From: Alphaproteobacteria bacterium
GTDB taxonomy: Bacteria; Pseudomonadota; Alphaproteobacteria; JAPYRI01
NCBI GenBank assembly: GCA_029941135.1
Contig: JAPYRI010000024.1
Location: 1 to 35,848 of the forward strand
DNA length: 35,848 nt
Direction: 5' to 3'
Shown one piece after another: positions 1 to 12,294 of this stretch. Position numbers and translations under genes: made by a program. Numbering within the stretch: the stretch's first letter is position 1; every line of letters begins with the position of its first letter. Under the pieces are notes generated by a model. It did not search any database and was not told where the DNA came from. It worked only from the letters and a program-made list of their open reading frames with translations.

Positions 1-724
1 GTTCGTCATTTACGTAAATGCGAAGCGCTTGGAAACTTCGTGTGGCGGGATGGATTTTTTGCGCCTGCCGTCCTGATCGGCCGATAGCGCCTCCAATGAT
101 GCCTGCCAGCTCAAGGGTCCCCGTAATCGACTTGCTTTTCCGGGCGGCAACAATGGCTCGGGCGATGCGGCGGGACTTCCGTTCGTCGCCGAAATTGAAT
201 AACACGTCGGCCAAGGCCTCTTCTTCGAGGCTATTGACGATATCAGCGGCGCTCGGTCCAGCAGCAGCGTCCGGCCCATCCATGCGCATGTCGAGGGGGC
301 CATCGAAGCGAAATGAAAATCCGCGAGCCGGATTGTCTAATTGAAATGATGAAACGCCAAGGTCAAGAGTAATGCCCTGCACTTCCTCAATGCCCTCCCG
401 TCCGAGGAGGTGCTCCATCTCTGAAAAATTGCCGTGAAGTACGCGTAGCCGGCCTTCATACTTCGCTTCAAGATCACGGGCCCGCGCGACCGCATCCGGA
501 TCCCGGTCAATGCCCCAAACCGTACAATTCGCCGCCTCCAAAATAGCCCGGCTGTACCCGCCGCCACCAAACGTAGCGTCGACCAACACGGCTCCTTCTC
601 CGAGCGCCAGGGCATCGAGCACTTCATCCAGCATGACCGGTATGTGCCCACGGGCGGATGCAAAGATATCCGTTGGATGCGGTCCATCCAGAGGATGATC
701 AGAACGGTCGTTACCGTCGCCCAT
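1..724 (-). CDS. rsmH: 16S rRNA (cytosine-1402-N4)-methyltransferase RsmH, N-terminal part (cut by window edge)
   Basis: SAM-dependent methyltransferase that adds the N4-methyl group to C1402 of 16S rRNA. The reading frame is open from the ATG at 724-722 to the window edge, giving about 241 residues of a protein that is usually 300-330 long. Visible motifs are HIPVML near residue 27, the SAM-binding stretch [10 protein letters not shown] near 50, a GIDRDP acidic loop, [10 protein letters not shown], and [14 protein letters not shown] followed by [15 protein letters not shown]. All are typical of the RsmH family. The start overlaps the mraZ stop by one base (TAATG), so the two are translationally coupled at the head of a division/cell-wall cluster that continues off the left edge. 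Only the C-terminal end is missing. Confidence 0.95.
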   Translation of the reverse strand, partial: MGDGNDRSDHPLDGPHPTDIFASARGHIPVMLDEVLDALALGEGAVLVDATFGGGGYSRAILEAANCTVWGIDRDPDAVARARDLEAKYEGRLRVLHGNFSEMEHLLGREGIEEVQGITLDLGVSSFQLDNPARGFSFRFDGPLDMRMDGPDAAAGPSAADIVNSLEEEALADVLFNFGDERKSRRIARAIVAARKSKSITGTLELAGIIGGAIGRSGRQAQKIHPATRSFQALRIYVNDE

Positions 725-1194
725 TATTGTGCCCCTCCTTCGTCCGAATCTTTCCAGCGCAATTCGTTCCGCCGATCGAGAGCCCGCGACCGCGCCTCGG
801 CCGCATAGGCCTCGAATGTTTCGGGATGCCAAATCTGAAAGGTCTTACCGCGGCCGACGAAAGAGACGTTGTCCGTGATGCCGGAATGATCCAGGAACCC
901 CTCGGGCAAAACGATGCGTCCTTCGCCGTCTAACTTGAGCTGGCGGGCTGCGGACGGTACTGCCGTCGCAAAATCGTCGAAGGATTCTGAAAACGGATCG
1001 AACGCATCGATGCTTTCGACCAGCTTCTGCATATGTGCCTGGCTCCAGCCCTCGATCGCCGAGTTGACGAATGAGGGGAACAGCACCGGGTCTTCGCAGC
1101 CACTTTCTGCTAACGCCACCCGAAACGGTGCCGGAAGGGACACGCGTCCCTTCTTGTCGATCCGGTTCAGATAGGTGGACAAAAACAACGGCAT
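724..1194 (-). CDS. mraZ: Transcriptional regulator MraZ
   Basis: DNA-binding regulator of the division and cell wall (dcw) cluster, which in other bacteria represses its own promoter through TGGG repeats. The protein has the two tandem AbrB/SpoVT-like halves of Mra[14 protein letters not shown] near residue 14 and [12 protein letters not shown] near residue 90, about 156 residues in all. I chose the ATG at 1194 because MraZ proteins normally begin a few residues before FLSTY. An in-frame TTG at 1209 would add five residues and cannot be excluded. rsmH follows with a one-base overlap. Five TGGG repeats lie about 75-120 bases upstream, which fits autoregulation. Confidence 0.93.
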   Translation of the reverse strand: MPLFLSTYLNRIDKKGRVSLPAPFRVALAESGCEDPVLFPSFVNSAIEGWSQAHMQKLVESIDAFDPFSESFDDFATAVPSAARQLKLDGEGRIVLPEGFLDHSGITDNVSFVGRGKTFQIWHPETFEAYAAEARSRALDRRNELRWKDSDEGGAQ

Positions 1195-1267
1195 TGCGGC
1201 CCCAAACAATTGAAGTTAAGCCGCCCCTCCCCGCGGACGCATTGGAAAGCGCCTCTTTGTCTCGGTT

Positions 1268-1312
1268 TGGGACGATATGGGATATCATGGGATTTAATGG
1301 GGGTCAATGGGT
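1268..1312. promoter_or_regulatory. MraZ box: five TGGG repeats with a 10-base period
   Basis: TGGGA occurs at 1268, 1278 and 1288, TGGGG at 1298 and TGGGT at 1308, each separated by five bases. Direct TGGGN repeats spaced by five bases are the known MraZ operator, usually three or four copies. Here there are five. They read TGGG on the plus strand, whereas mraZ itself is on the minus strand. The position 75-120 bases before the mraZ start fits self-repression. Confidence 0.85.
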
Positions 1313-1649
1313 TTAGATAGTAATAATAAAGGACTACCTGGGGTTAGCCGCCTCTTCGCCGGGTAAAAAACAACTTCCGATAACCGAACTGGATGTCACT
1401 CGGACCGTACCTGCTGGGGACCGACGCCGCGTCCAAGGTCGTGTCGGTTCCTGGTGGAGAAGAATAAGTAATTATTTTCAAACGGTTACAAATATTCCCG
1501 ATCCGCAGTTGAGCCAGCGGCAGTGAATTTTGTCAGCAAACCCGACAAGCTCGCCAGTTCCGTTTCACACCATCTGACCGGTCCGTAAGCGCCGATAGAT
1601 AGTATTGGCGAAATTATGGTTTAATTATGGCGGTCGGCTTAAAAGATAA

Positions 1650-1664
1650 GAACAAATATAGAAC
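1650..1664. promoter_or_regulatory. LexA-type SOS box (GAAC-N7-GAAC)
   Basis: The sequence GAAC-AAATATA-GAAC (GTTC-N7-GTTC on the minus strand) is an exact match to the alphaproteobacterial LexA operator. It lies in an AT-rich stretch between rnpB and mraZ, about 440 bases before the mraZ start. Any transcript leaving it leftward would enter mraZ-rsmH; rightward it would be antisense to rnpB. The match is seen directly; its function is inferred. Confidence 0.6.
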
Positions 1665-1719
1665 ATTAAAACCCGGCTCCGAATCAAAGATTCCCAAGAA
1701 AAAGTGAAGGCGGCCGGTT

Positions 1720-1744
1720 TCCCCGCCCTAACAAGCTGCGGGGA
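1720..1744 (-). terminator. GC hairpin after the rnpB 3' end (weak terminator candidate)
   Basis: TCCCCGC at 1720-1726 can pair with GCGGGGA at 1738-1744, eleven bases in the loop. On the minus strand this follows the end of rnpB by a few bases, as a terminator would. There is no U-run directly after it; a T5 run comes only about 20 bases later. It may instead mark a processing point. Confidence 0.3.
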
Positions 1745-1751
1745 GAAGGAA

Positions 1752-2176
<425 letters not shown>

Positions 2177-2180
2177 TCTT

Positions 2181-2209
2181 GACCTAACCGCCTGGAACGG
2201 CGCCGTCAA
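2181..2209 (-). promoter_or_regulatory. Sigma-70-type promoter of rnpB
   Basis: On the minus strand TTGACG (2209-2204) and TAGGTC (2186-2181) are separated by exactly 17 bases. Transcription would start near 2175, where helix P1 begins. The -35 element is good and the -10 element is weak, so the position relative to rnpB is the main support. Confidence 0.55.
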
Positions 2210-2229
2210 GACGACGGAAAACGGAGGCC

Positions 2230-2994
2230 TTACGCCTGATACTTGTCGCCGCGCTTCGTCCGGTTGCGGGCGGCCCGAATCACCAGATGATCGAGCAAGC
2301 TGCGCGTTTCGGGATCGGCCATGCCGCTAACCAACAAAGGGCGAAAGTGGCGTTGAAATTCAGCAACTACAATTCGGGTCTGTTCGCCAAAGTCACCGTC
2401 TTCAATAATCCCGTAGCCAAATGTTTCGAGTGACCCCTGTAGTGCGGCAACTTCCGCACCCCGTTTCCCTGGTTGGTAGCTGGGGCCGGTGCGTCGCGCC
2501 CGGAAGCTACGGTCCGGCCACAGGCCGACGCCGGCCGACGCCAAGGCAGCCCAATCGAACAGTTCGCCCGGATCCTGCTTACGGCCTGGCGCCACATCCG
2601 AATGTCCCAGGACATTTTCTTCCGGGATGCGATAGCGTAATACGATCTCCGATGCGAGGGTGGCCAGGGTTTCCATTTGAGGCGGTGTAAATGGGCGGTA
2701 GCCAAACGCATGACCGGGATTCACCACTTCAATACCGATCGAGCGGGCATTGATATCGGTATCTCCCCGCCACGTAGACACACCCGCATGCCAGGCCCGG
2801 TGTTTATCTTTGACCAATTGATAAACGGCGCCATCTTCGTCGATCAAGTAGTGCGCACTTACTTTGCTGTCCGGGTCGCACAAGTGATCGAGAGCTGCGT
2901 CGGCTGATTCCATGCCGGTGTAATGCAAGAGCAGAATATCTATCACGGTGTCTGCTGGACGCCGGTCGTAATTGGCTGAAACCCTGTCGATCAT
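2230..2994 (-). CDS. N-acetylmuramoyl-L-alanine amidase (Amidase_2) with C-terminal peptidoglycan-binding domain
   Basis: Zinc amidase that cleaves the bond between N-acetylmuramic acid and the stem peptide of peptidoglycan or anhydro-muropeptides. The Amidase_2 domain spans about residues 15-160: the first zinc histidine lies in LLHYTG, a second conserved histidine in AWHAG, and the last ligands in LGHSDVAPGRKQDPG. A PG_binding_1-type domain follows at about 190-245 (EVAALQGSLETFGY...DGDFGEQT). This layout resembles AmiD/AmpD. I see no signal peptide from the ATG at 2994, so it may act in the cytoplasm on recycled muropeptides unless a different start is used (in-frame GTG at 3000). The start lies 8 bases after the EamA gene stop, so the two are probably co-transcribed. 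Confidence 0.88.
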   Translation of the reverse strand: MIDRVSANYDRRPADTVIDILLLHYTGMESADAALDHLCDPDSKVSAHYLIDEDGAVYQLVKDKHRAWHAGVSTWRGDTDINARSIGIEVVNPGHAFGYRPFTPPQMETLATLASEIVLRYRIPEENVLGHSDVAPGRKQDPGELFDWAALASAGVGLWPDRSFRARRTGPSYQPGKRGAEVAALQGSLETFGYGIIEDGDFGEQTRIVVAEFQRHFRPLLVSGMADPETRSLLDHLVIRAARNRTKRGDKYQA

Positions 2995-3002
2995 TGTCAC
3001 CG

Positions 3003-3902
3003 TCACAAAATCTCGGAGGACACTTCGGCTTCGGTCGTCGCACGCGAGTCCGACTTTGCCTGCGCCATGGTAATAGCCCAGACACCGCCCAATGTGATCA
3101 ACCCGCCAACGGCCATCAGTAGGGTCACTGTATCGCCCAGGAAGATAACCCCGCCGACCGTACCCCAGACCGGTGCGAGCAGCCACAAGGGCGCAACTCG
3201 GGTCACTGGATATTTTTGAATAAGGTAATACATACCTCCGTGCCCAATCAGCGAAACCGCCACCGCATTATAGAAAATCGCGCCGGCGCCTACCCAACCC
3301 GAAGCGACCAGGCCCGCGATTTGGTTTTGCTCGAACAGCAGGGTGATCGCACCAAGACACAGGGCGCTCACCACGGCCATCCAGCCTTGCATTTCGAACA
3401 CACCTACGCCTTCGACCCGGCGCATCAGAACAAAGCTGACAGCTTGTACAAAAGACGACGCGGCGATCAGTAACATGGCGAATTTGTACTGGAAGACCGC
3501 TGGGTCATAGCCGAGGAGCATTACCCCGCCAAACGCGGCGCCTACCCCAAGTGCACGCCAAAATCCGAGCACTTCGCCGAGAAAAATAACCGATAAAATA
3601 GTAGCGAACGGTACATTCAATTGAGCGGCGATGGCGATCGGCGCCACGTCGCCCGAATAGGCAAGACCCAATATGATAAGAGCGAAGTGTATGGCGCCGC
3701 CAAAGATCGCGATCATCATAATCTGAGGCATGACTTTCCGCCGGAACTGCAACCATGGCAAAAGCAATATGGCCAGCAACGAGAACCGAAAAGCGGTAAA
3801 AAATATCGGCGGTAGGTACTCGAGTGCCACTTTGGAGACGACGAAGTTCGATCCCCAAATGAGCCCGATCAAAATACCAAACGCAAAGTGATGAGCTTTC
3901 AT
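3003..3902 (-). CDS. EamA/DMT-family exporter
   Basis: Inner-membrane transporter of the drug/metabolite (EamA) superfamily, about 299 residues with ten predicted helices in two repeated halves. GLIWGSNFVVSKVAL near residue 13 is typical of the first EamA repeat, and PVTRVAPLWLLAPVWG near residue 230 marks the second. I chose the ATG at 3902 (MKAHHFAFG) because the first helix starts directly after it; a longer frame upstream is hydrophilic and unlike the family. The substrate cannot be told from sequence. It precedes the amidase gene by 8 bases and diverges from the 5-oxoprolinase gene. Confidence 0.88.
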   Translation of the reverse strand: MKAHHFAFGILIGLIWGSNFVVSKVALEYLPPIFFTAFRFSLLAILLLPWLQFRRKVMPQIMMIAIFGGAIHFALIILGLAYSGDVAPIAIAAQLNVPFATILSVIFLGEVLGFWRALGVGAAFGGVMLLGYDPAVFQYKFAMLLIAASSFVQAVSFVLMRRVEGVGVFEMQGWMAVVSALCLGAITLLFEQNQIAGLVASGWVGAGAIFYNAVAVSLIGHGGMYYLIQKYPVTRVAPLWLLAPVWGTVGGVIFLGDTVTLLMAVGGLITLGGVWAITMAQAKSDSRATTEAEVSSEIL

Positions 3903-4001
3903 ATGGGGGTTCTCATCGGCACTCGCCGTACAATGAGCCTGACCTTCGCAAATCCAGAGGTGGGTCAGCATACCCAGCCTCGCCATCCCCGCAACCCCAC
4001 T

Positions 4002-4030
4002 TTGACATTACTCATTAAATTAAATACATT
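4002..4030 (+). promoter_or_regulatory. Sigma-70-type promoter of the 5-oxoprolinase operon
   Basis: A perfect TTGACA at 4002-4007 is followed, after 17 bases, by TACATT at 4025-4030 (four of six -10 bases). This would start a transcript with a leader of about 40 bases before the ATG at 4079. Confidence 0.6.
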
Positions 4031-4047
4031 ATATATATAATTTGTAT
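4024..4047. promoter_or_regulatory. AT-rich palindromic operator candidate overlapping the -10 element
   Basis: ATTATATATATAAT (4028-4041) is a perfect 14-base palindrome flanked by ATACA on the left and TGTAT on the right. The site covers the -10 hexamer and the probable start point. A MarR-like regulator is encoded at the end of the same operon, so autoregulation through this site is a reasonable inference, not a demonstrated one. Confidence 0.45.
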
Positions 4048-4078
4048 CTAAACATATTGCGCTTCATCGAACGAAACC

Positions 4079-7734
<3,656 letters not shown>

Positions 7735-7738
<4 letters not shown>

Positions 7739-8238
7739 GTAAGTCCATCGTTTCGTCGGCCCATTTGGTATCCAAAAAAAGTGCCGAGCTGTCGGAGTAC
7801 GAATACGGCCTTATCATTGCGTCCAATACTTTCGACCGCTGGATCGTGCGCTGCGCGGCGGCGGCTGGGCTAAAGGATTTGGGGCCGCTTGATGTGCTGC
7901 TGATGCATTCGATTAATCACCGGGAACGGGCAAAAAAACTCGCCGATTTATGTTTTGTCTTGAACATCGAAGACACCCACACGGTGGCCTATGCCTGCCG
8001 CAAACTGCAAAAACTTGGCCTTGTTGCAAGCGAACGGCGCAAGAAAGAAAGCTTTTATGCACTTACCGACGAAGGCCGGGCGGCCTGCGAACGCTACCGG
8101 CAGGTGCGCGAAGATTGTCTGGTGGGCGCGCTCGCAACCCTGGGTGTCAGTAATGCTGACGTGGGTGCGGCGGCGGCAACCTTGCGGGCACTCTCCGGCC
8201 TTTATGATCAAGCCGCCCGCTCTGCCGCGTCTTTGTGA
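7735..8238 (+). CDS. MarR-like winged-helix transcriptional regulator
   Basis: A 167-residue protein with a central winged-helix region: HRERAKKLADLCFVLNIEDTHTVAYACRKLQKLGLV is the probable helix-turn-helix with its recognition helix, followed by the wing ERRKKESFYALTDEGRAACERY. This matches the MarR-type regulators often found beside hydantoinase/oxoprolinase genes. It overlaps the 5-oxoprolinase stop by four bases, so it is co-translated and is likely the local regulator of that operon. The palindrome at 4024-4047 is the obvious candidate target. The effector is unknown. Confidence 0.8.
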
Positions 8239-8296
8239 CCATCGGCATTACAATCTGACGGTTTACCCACCGGACCCTATTTCCTAGTATGCCGCC

Positions 8297-8980
8297 ATGC
8301 TGAATATACTCATTACCGGCGCGAACCGGGGTATCGGTCTCTCGTTCGCCCAACAATATGCGCGCGACGGCTGGCGGGTTTACGCCACCTGCCGTACTCC
8401 CGAAACTGCCTCGGAATTAAAAGCATCGGAAAGCGCAAAACTGTCGGTGCACGCACTCGACGTAACCGTCGCCGCAAGCATTGCGGCCTTGCACGATGAA
8501 CTGAGCGATGTCGCACTCGATATCCTGCTCAACAATGCTGGATACCTCGGCCCCGAACCGCAAGGCCTTCATCAAACCGACGACGAGCAATGGCTGCAGC
8601 AGTTTCGCGTGAACACAATCGCACCCTTGCGCATGACCGAAGCTTTTCTTGAAAGCATTGAACGGAGCGAGCGCAGACAAATTCTCAACATCTCAAGCAT
8701 CCTTGCGTCCAACGGCAACGCCTTCGGCGGTTACTATCCGTATCGCGCGACCAAAGGTGGCCTCAATGCGGTGACCAAAAACCTCGCCATCGACTTGGAA
8801 GATCGCGGGATTACTGTTGCCGTTTTTCACCCCGGTTGGGTGCGCACGGAAATGGGCGGCCCCCGCGGCGACCTCAGCGCCGATGAGAGCGCCGAAGCCT
8901 TGCGCGCGATCTTCAACAAGCTCACCCCGGCCGATAGCGGCAAATACTTCAATTACACCGGCAAAGAACTCGCTTGGTAG
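8297..8980 (+). CDS. Short-chain dehydrogenase/reductase (C-factor-like SDR)
   Basis: NAD(P)-dependent oxidoreductase of the classical SDR type, 227 residues, somewhat short but complete. It shows TGANRGIG for dinucleotide binding at residues 7-14, NNAG near 80, a serine in NISSI near 135, and the catalytic YRATK near 152-156. HPGWVRTEMGG follows as in C-factor (CsgA-like) proteins. The substrate is not predictable. It stands 58 bases after the regulator gene on the same strand, so it may be read through from the oxoprolinase operon, but it has no translational coupling to it. Confidence 0.88.
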   Translation: MLNILITGANRGIGLSFAQQYARDGWRVYATCRTPETASELKASESAKLSVHALDVTVAASIAALHDELSDVALDILLNNAGYLGPEPQGLHQTDDEQWLQQFRVNTIAPLRMTEAFLESIERSERRQILNISSILASNGNAFGGYYPYRATKGGLNAVTKNLAIDLEDRGITVAVFHPGWVRTEMGGPRGDLSADESAEALRAIFNKLTPADSGKYFNYTGKELAW

Positions 8981-9043
8981 TCCCTTAGTATTGGCTAATT
9001 GACCAGCACGTGCGGCGACCATTGCCGCAGGGGTTTGCCTCGG

Positions 9044-10294
9044 TCAGCCATGCGGGTCGTTCGCGTACAAAATACTGAACACATTGTGGTTGTCGGTAAC
9101 CGGACGGGCATCCCCCAGCACCTCTGGCGTTATCGTCCTTCCGGAGGAGAGTGCCGCAGTGACGCCCTTAAACATAAAATTGGGCACATGATTCATCGGC
9201 GCCGTGGGGTCAGTCGGCAGCAGTGCATTGGATGCGACGAGGTACCCGTTACGTGTCTTCGCGGTCGAGTCTTCCGGCACCGGCAGCAGGAAATCGCGCA
9301 CATGACGGAAGGCGTCGCTGACTGTCGCCAGCAACCGCCTGTGAGCGAGATCGTTGTTCCGGTCGAGCACGGCATTCATCACAATCGTGCCCGAAGGGCT
9401 AACACACTTCGAAAGATCCTGGAAAAATTCTGCCGTCAAAAGATGATCGGGAATGGTGCCTCCTTGGAACAGATCAATGACGATGACATCGAACCGGTTC
9501 CGGCATCGGCGGGCGAAAGTACGCGCATCCCCCCAATTGAGCTCAATTCCACTCGGATCAAAATCGAAATAGGTGGTTGCCGCCGACAGGCTGTCCGGGT
9601 TGATGTCAACCACCACAACCAAGGCCGCCCCATCCCGTTTGAACGCCCGTGGGACCACTCCTGCCACCAGGCCGAGGATCAACCCGATGCAAGCAACCGA
9701 GCCCATTAACAAGCGCATCCGATTGCGCAGCGACAAGGTGTTGTCTTTCAACACCGGCACGGCTGTCCCCGCGCACAATATGCACCCGATGAGCAACAAG
9801 GCGCGAAAATTTACGAGATTGGGAATAAACAAAAACGCAGTCACCAATACGCCGGCGACGGATCCGACCGTGCTGATAAAGAAAACCCGTCCGGCACCGC
9901 CATCGCCACCGCTCACAGTCTCCCGCATTAAGGCAACCAAAAACGGGCTCATCGCGGAGAGGACGACCAAGGGCAGGGCCAGCAATAAAGCTGCCGGCAA
10001 GCAGGCTAACCTCGGCCAAGGGCGGAAAAAGGATGCAGGCAACAACAATCAAGAGCGCCGACAGGGGGACGCCGCAAGAAAAGCAATCTCCACTTCGTCT
10101 CGATCCAGTTTGCGCGTGAGCCAACCGCCAAGGCTATAGCCGACGGCGAGAAAGGTGAGCGTTATCGACAGGATGCCGGCCCAAATGTAGAGGCTGACCC
10201 CGAAATAGGGGGTCATCACCCGCGACGCCAGCAATTCCATGGACAGGGTCGCCGCCCCAGTGAGGAATATAAGTATTTGATACCACACAAGCAT
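9044..10294 (-). pseudogene. Membrane-fused spermidine synthase-like protein, broken by two compensating frameshifts
   Basis: The family joins an MFS-like membrane part to a spermidine-synthase (Rossmann methyltransferase-like) domain. The N-terminal frame (from ATG 10294) gives two helices ending VEIAFLAA, then a one-base loss in or near the G5 run at 10064-10068 (plus strand) shifts the frame. The middle, reading PLSALLIVVACILFPPLAE, is in another frame, and an extra base near 9980 restores the first frame at LLALPLVVLSAMSPFL. The remainder is intact: further helices, then VVVDINPDSL, ELNWGDARTF, VIVIDLFQGGTIPDHLLT and EFFQDL, all typical of the spermidine-synthase domain. The joined protein would be about 417 residues. 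With no net frame change, either sequencing error or paired mutation is possible. Confidence 0.85.
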
Positions 10295-10495
10295 TGTTCA
10301 ATCTGATCCTTCACCCAAGAATTGGCACCCACATCAATATAAATTAAGCCGACCATAAAACTTATTAACGAATGTACCCCTTCAACCCCAATCCGCGTTG
10401 CGCGGACTTGACCGATCCGGTAAGTATGCGCACCGCGCGCCGCCGCGTATGTATGCGGCGTGCCCTCATTTCACACAATGCGGAGACCCAGGCGA

Positions 10496-12178
10496 ATGGC
10501 AGCCTATCAATATGTTTATGTGATGCGAGATCTGGCCAAAACCTATCCAGGCGGTCGCCAAATCATGAGTGACATTTCGCTATCGTTCTTGCCGGGCGCC
10601 AAAATTGGCGTACTGGGTGTGAACGGCGCCGGTAAATCCACTTTACTTAAGATCATGGCCGGATTGGATTCGGAACACACCGGCGAAGCCTGGGCCGCCG
10701 ACGGCTTAAAAATTGGCTATCTGTCCCAGGAGCCCGACCTCGACCCGGACAAAAACGTTCTCGACAATGTGATGGAAGGCGTGGCTGAGACTAAAGCCTT
10801 GCTCGACCGTTTCAACGAAGCGAGCGAGCGCTTCGCCGAACCCATGGACGATGACGAGATGAATGCTCTCATCGAAGAGCAGGGCGAATTGCAGGAACAA
10901 ATTGAAAACGCCAACGCCTGGGAACTGGACCGCACCGTCGATATAGCCATGGACGCGCTCAGGTGTCCGACCGGCGACGGGGACGTCACAAAACTTTCAG
11001 GCGGTGAGCGGCGCCGGGTCGCCCTCTGCCGACTGCTGTTGTCGCGCCCGGATTTGCTGCTGTTGGACGAACCCACCAACCACTTGGACGCGGAATCGGT
11101 GGCTTGGCTAGAGCATTTTTTGGAAGAGTACCCCGGCACCGTGGTTGCGGTTACCCACGACCGATACTTTCTCGACAACGTGGCGGGTTGGATATTGGAA
11201 CTGGATAGGGGTCATGGCATCCCCTGGGAAGGCAACTATTCCTCGTGGCTGGAGCAGAAGCAGTTACGGCTGGAACAGGAAGGCAGGCAGGAAGAATCCC
11301 GCCAGCGCGCTCTGGGCCGTGAATTGGAATGGATCCGCCAATCACCCCGTGCCCGCCAGGCCAAAAGCAAAGCCCGCGTGACCGCCTATGAAAATCTGCT
11401 GAAAGACGCCCAGGCCGAAAAAATTAGCAAAGCTCAAATTGTCATTCCGCCCGGACCGCGACTGGGCAATTTGGTGATCGAGGCCGTCAACTTGACCAAA
11501 GGCTATGATGACCGGCTGCTGTTGGATGAGCTCAATTTTAAGTTACCTCCGGGTGCGATTGTCGGTGTCATTGGCCCCAACGGCAGCGGCAAGACGACGC
11601 TACTGCGCATGATCACCGGGCAAGAACAAGCCGATGGCGGTGACCTTCGCATCGGCGATTCCGTCGTGCTCGGCTATGTGGATCAATCCCGCGACACGCT
11701 CAGATCGGATGCGACGGTGTGGGAGGAAATATCGGACGGCAACGACATCCTGCTGATCGGCAAGCGGGAAATGCCGAGCCGCGCCTATGTGGGTAACTTC
11801 AACTTCAAAGGTTCCGATCAGCAAAAGAAAGTCGGTCAACTATCGGGCGGCGAACGCAATCGCGTCCATTTGGCCAAAATGCTCAAATCAGGGGCTAATT
11901 TCCTCATGCTCGATGAGCCCACCAACGATCTGGACGTGGATACGTTACGCGCGCTCGAAGAAGCTTTGCTCGATTTTGCCGGTTGTGCCGTTGTGGTTTC
12001 CCATGACCGCTGGTTTCTCAACCGGATCGCGACCCACATTTTGGCTTTCGAAGGCGACAGCCATGTGGAATGGTTCGAAGGCAATTACGACGACTATGAG
12101 GCTGACCGCAAGCGCCGGCTGGGCGCCGAAGCCGAGCAACCGCACCGCATCAAATACAAAAAATTCAGTCACGACTGA
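10496..12178 (+). CDS. ettA: Energy-dependent translational throttle protein EttA (ABC-F)
   Basis: ABC-F ATPase that binds the ribosomal E site and gates the first steps of elongation according to the energy state. It has two ABC domains in one chain of 560 residues (E. coli EttA is 555). Walker A motifs are GVNGAGKST near residue 41 and GPNGSGKTT near 360; signatures are [11 protein letters not shown] and [11 protein letters not shown]; Walker B motifs are [12 protein letters not shown] and [12 protein letters not shown]. The arginine-rich linker with [10 protein letters not shown] and the C-terminal RIKYKKF are typical of EttA. I chose the ATG at 10496 because MAAYQYVY is the usual EttA start and GGAG lies 10 bases upstream. 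Confidence 0.95.
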   Translation: MAAYQYVYVMRDLAKTYPGGRQIMSDISLSFLPGAKIGVLGVNGAGKSTLLKIMAGLDSEHTGEAWAADGLKIGYLSQEPDLDPDKNVLDNVMEGVAETKALLDRFNEASERFAEPMDDDEMNALIEEQGELQEQIENANAWELDRTVDIAMDALRCPTGDGDVTKLSGGERRRVALCRLLLSRPDLLLLDEPTNHLDAESVAWLEHFLEEYPGTVVAVTHDRYFLDNVAGWILELDRGHGIPWEGNYSSWLEQKQLRLEQEGRQEESRQRALGRELEWIRQSPRARQAKSKARVTAYENLLKDAQAEKISKAQIVIPPGPRLGNLVIEAVNLTKGYDDRLLLDELNFKLPPGAIVGVIGPNGSGKTTLLRMITGQEQADGGDLRIGDSVVLGYVDQSRDTLRSDATVWEEISDGNDILLIGKREMPSRAYVGNFNFKGSDQQKKVGQLSGGERNRVHLAKMLKSGANFLMLDEPTNDLDVDTLRALEEALLDFAGCAVVVSHDRWFLNRIATHILAFEGDSHVEWFEGNYDDYEADRKRRLGAEAEQPHRIKYKKFSHD

Positions 12179-12294
12179 GATTGAGGGTCACAGTGACGTG
12201 ACTCGACCCGCGGACGCAATGGTTGATCATAAGCGCGGGAAGCGCTTGAATGGGTGTGAATGCTATTTAGGTTTAAAAAAGGAAGGGGCGTTAG

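Larger units (their letters stand above)
1195..1751. other. 557-base intergenic region between rnpB and mraZ
   Basis: No convincing gene was found on either strand. Frames on the minus strand are short and lack a good start; the best is about 20 residues from a TTG near 1540. The region is clearly more AT-rich in its right half. It holds the TGGG repeat array at 1268-1312, a LexA-type box at 1650-1664, and a GC hairpin just after the 3' end of rnpB. It probably carries the mraZ promoter or promoters and a long leader. Confidence 0.7.

Noticed and set aside
1268-1312. CRISPR-like or satellite repeat from the 10-base period
   Set aside because: Only four bases per unit are kept and the spacing is exactly that of an MraZ operator.
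1321-1640. Short open frames on the minus strand below the LexA box, possible small SOS peptide
   Set aside because: The only frames are 11-20 codons with GTG or TTG starts, weak ribosome binding sites and no recognisable content.
12187-12197. GTCACAGTGAC palindrome after ettA as terminator
   Set aside because: The loop is a single base and no T-run follows; it cannot form a normal terminator hairpin.
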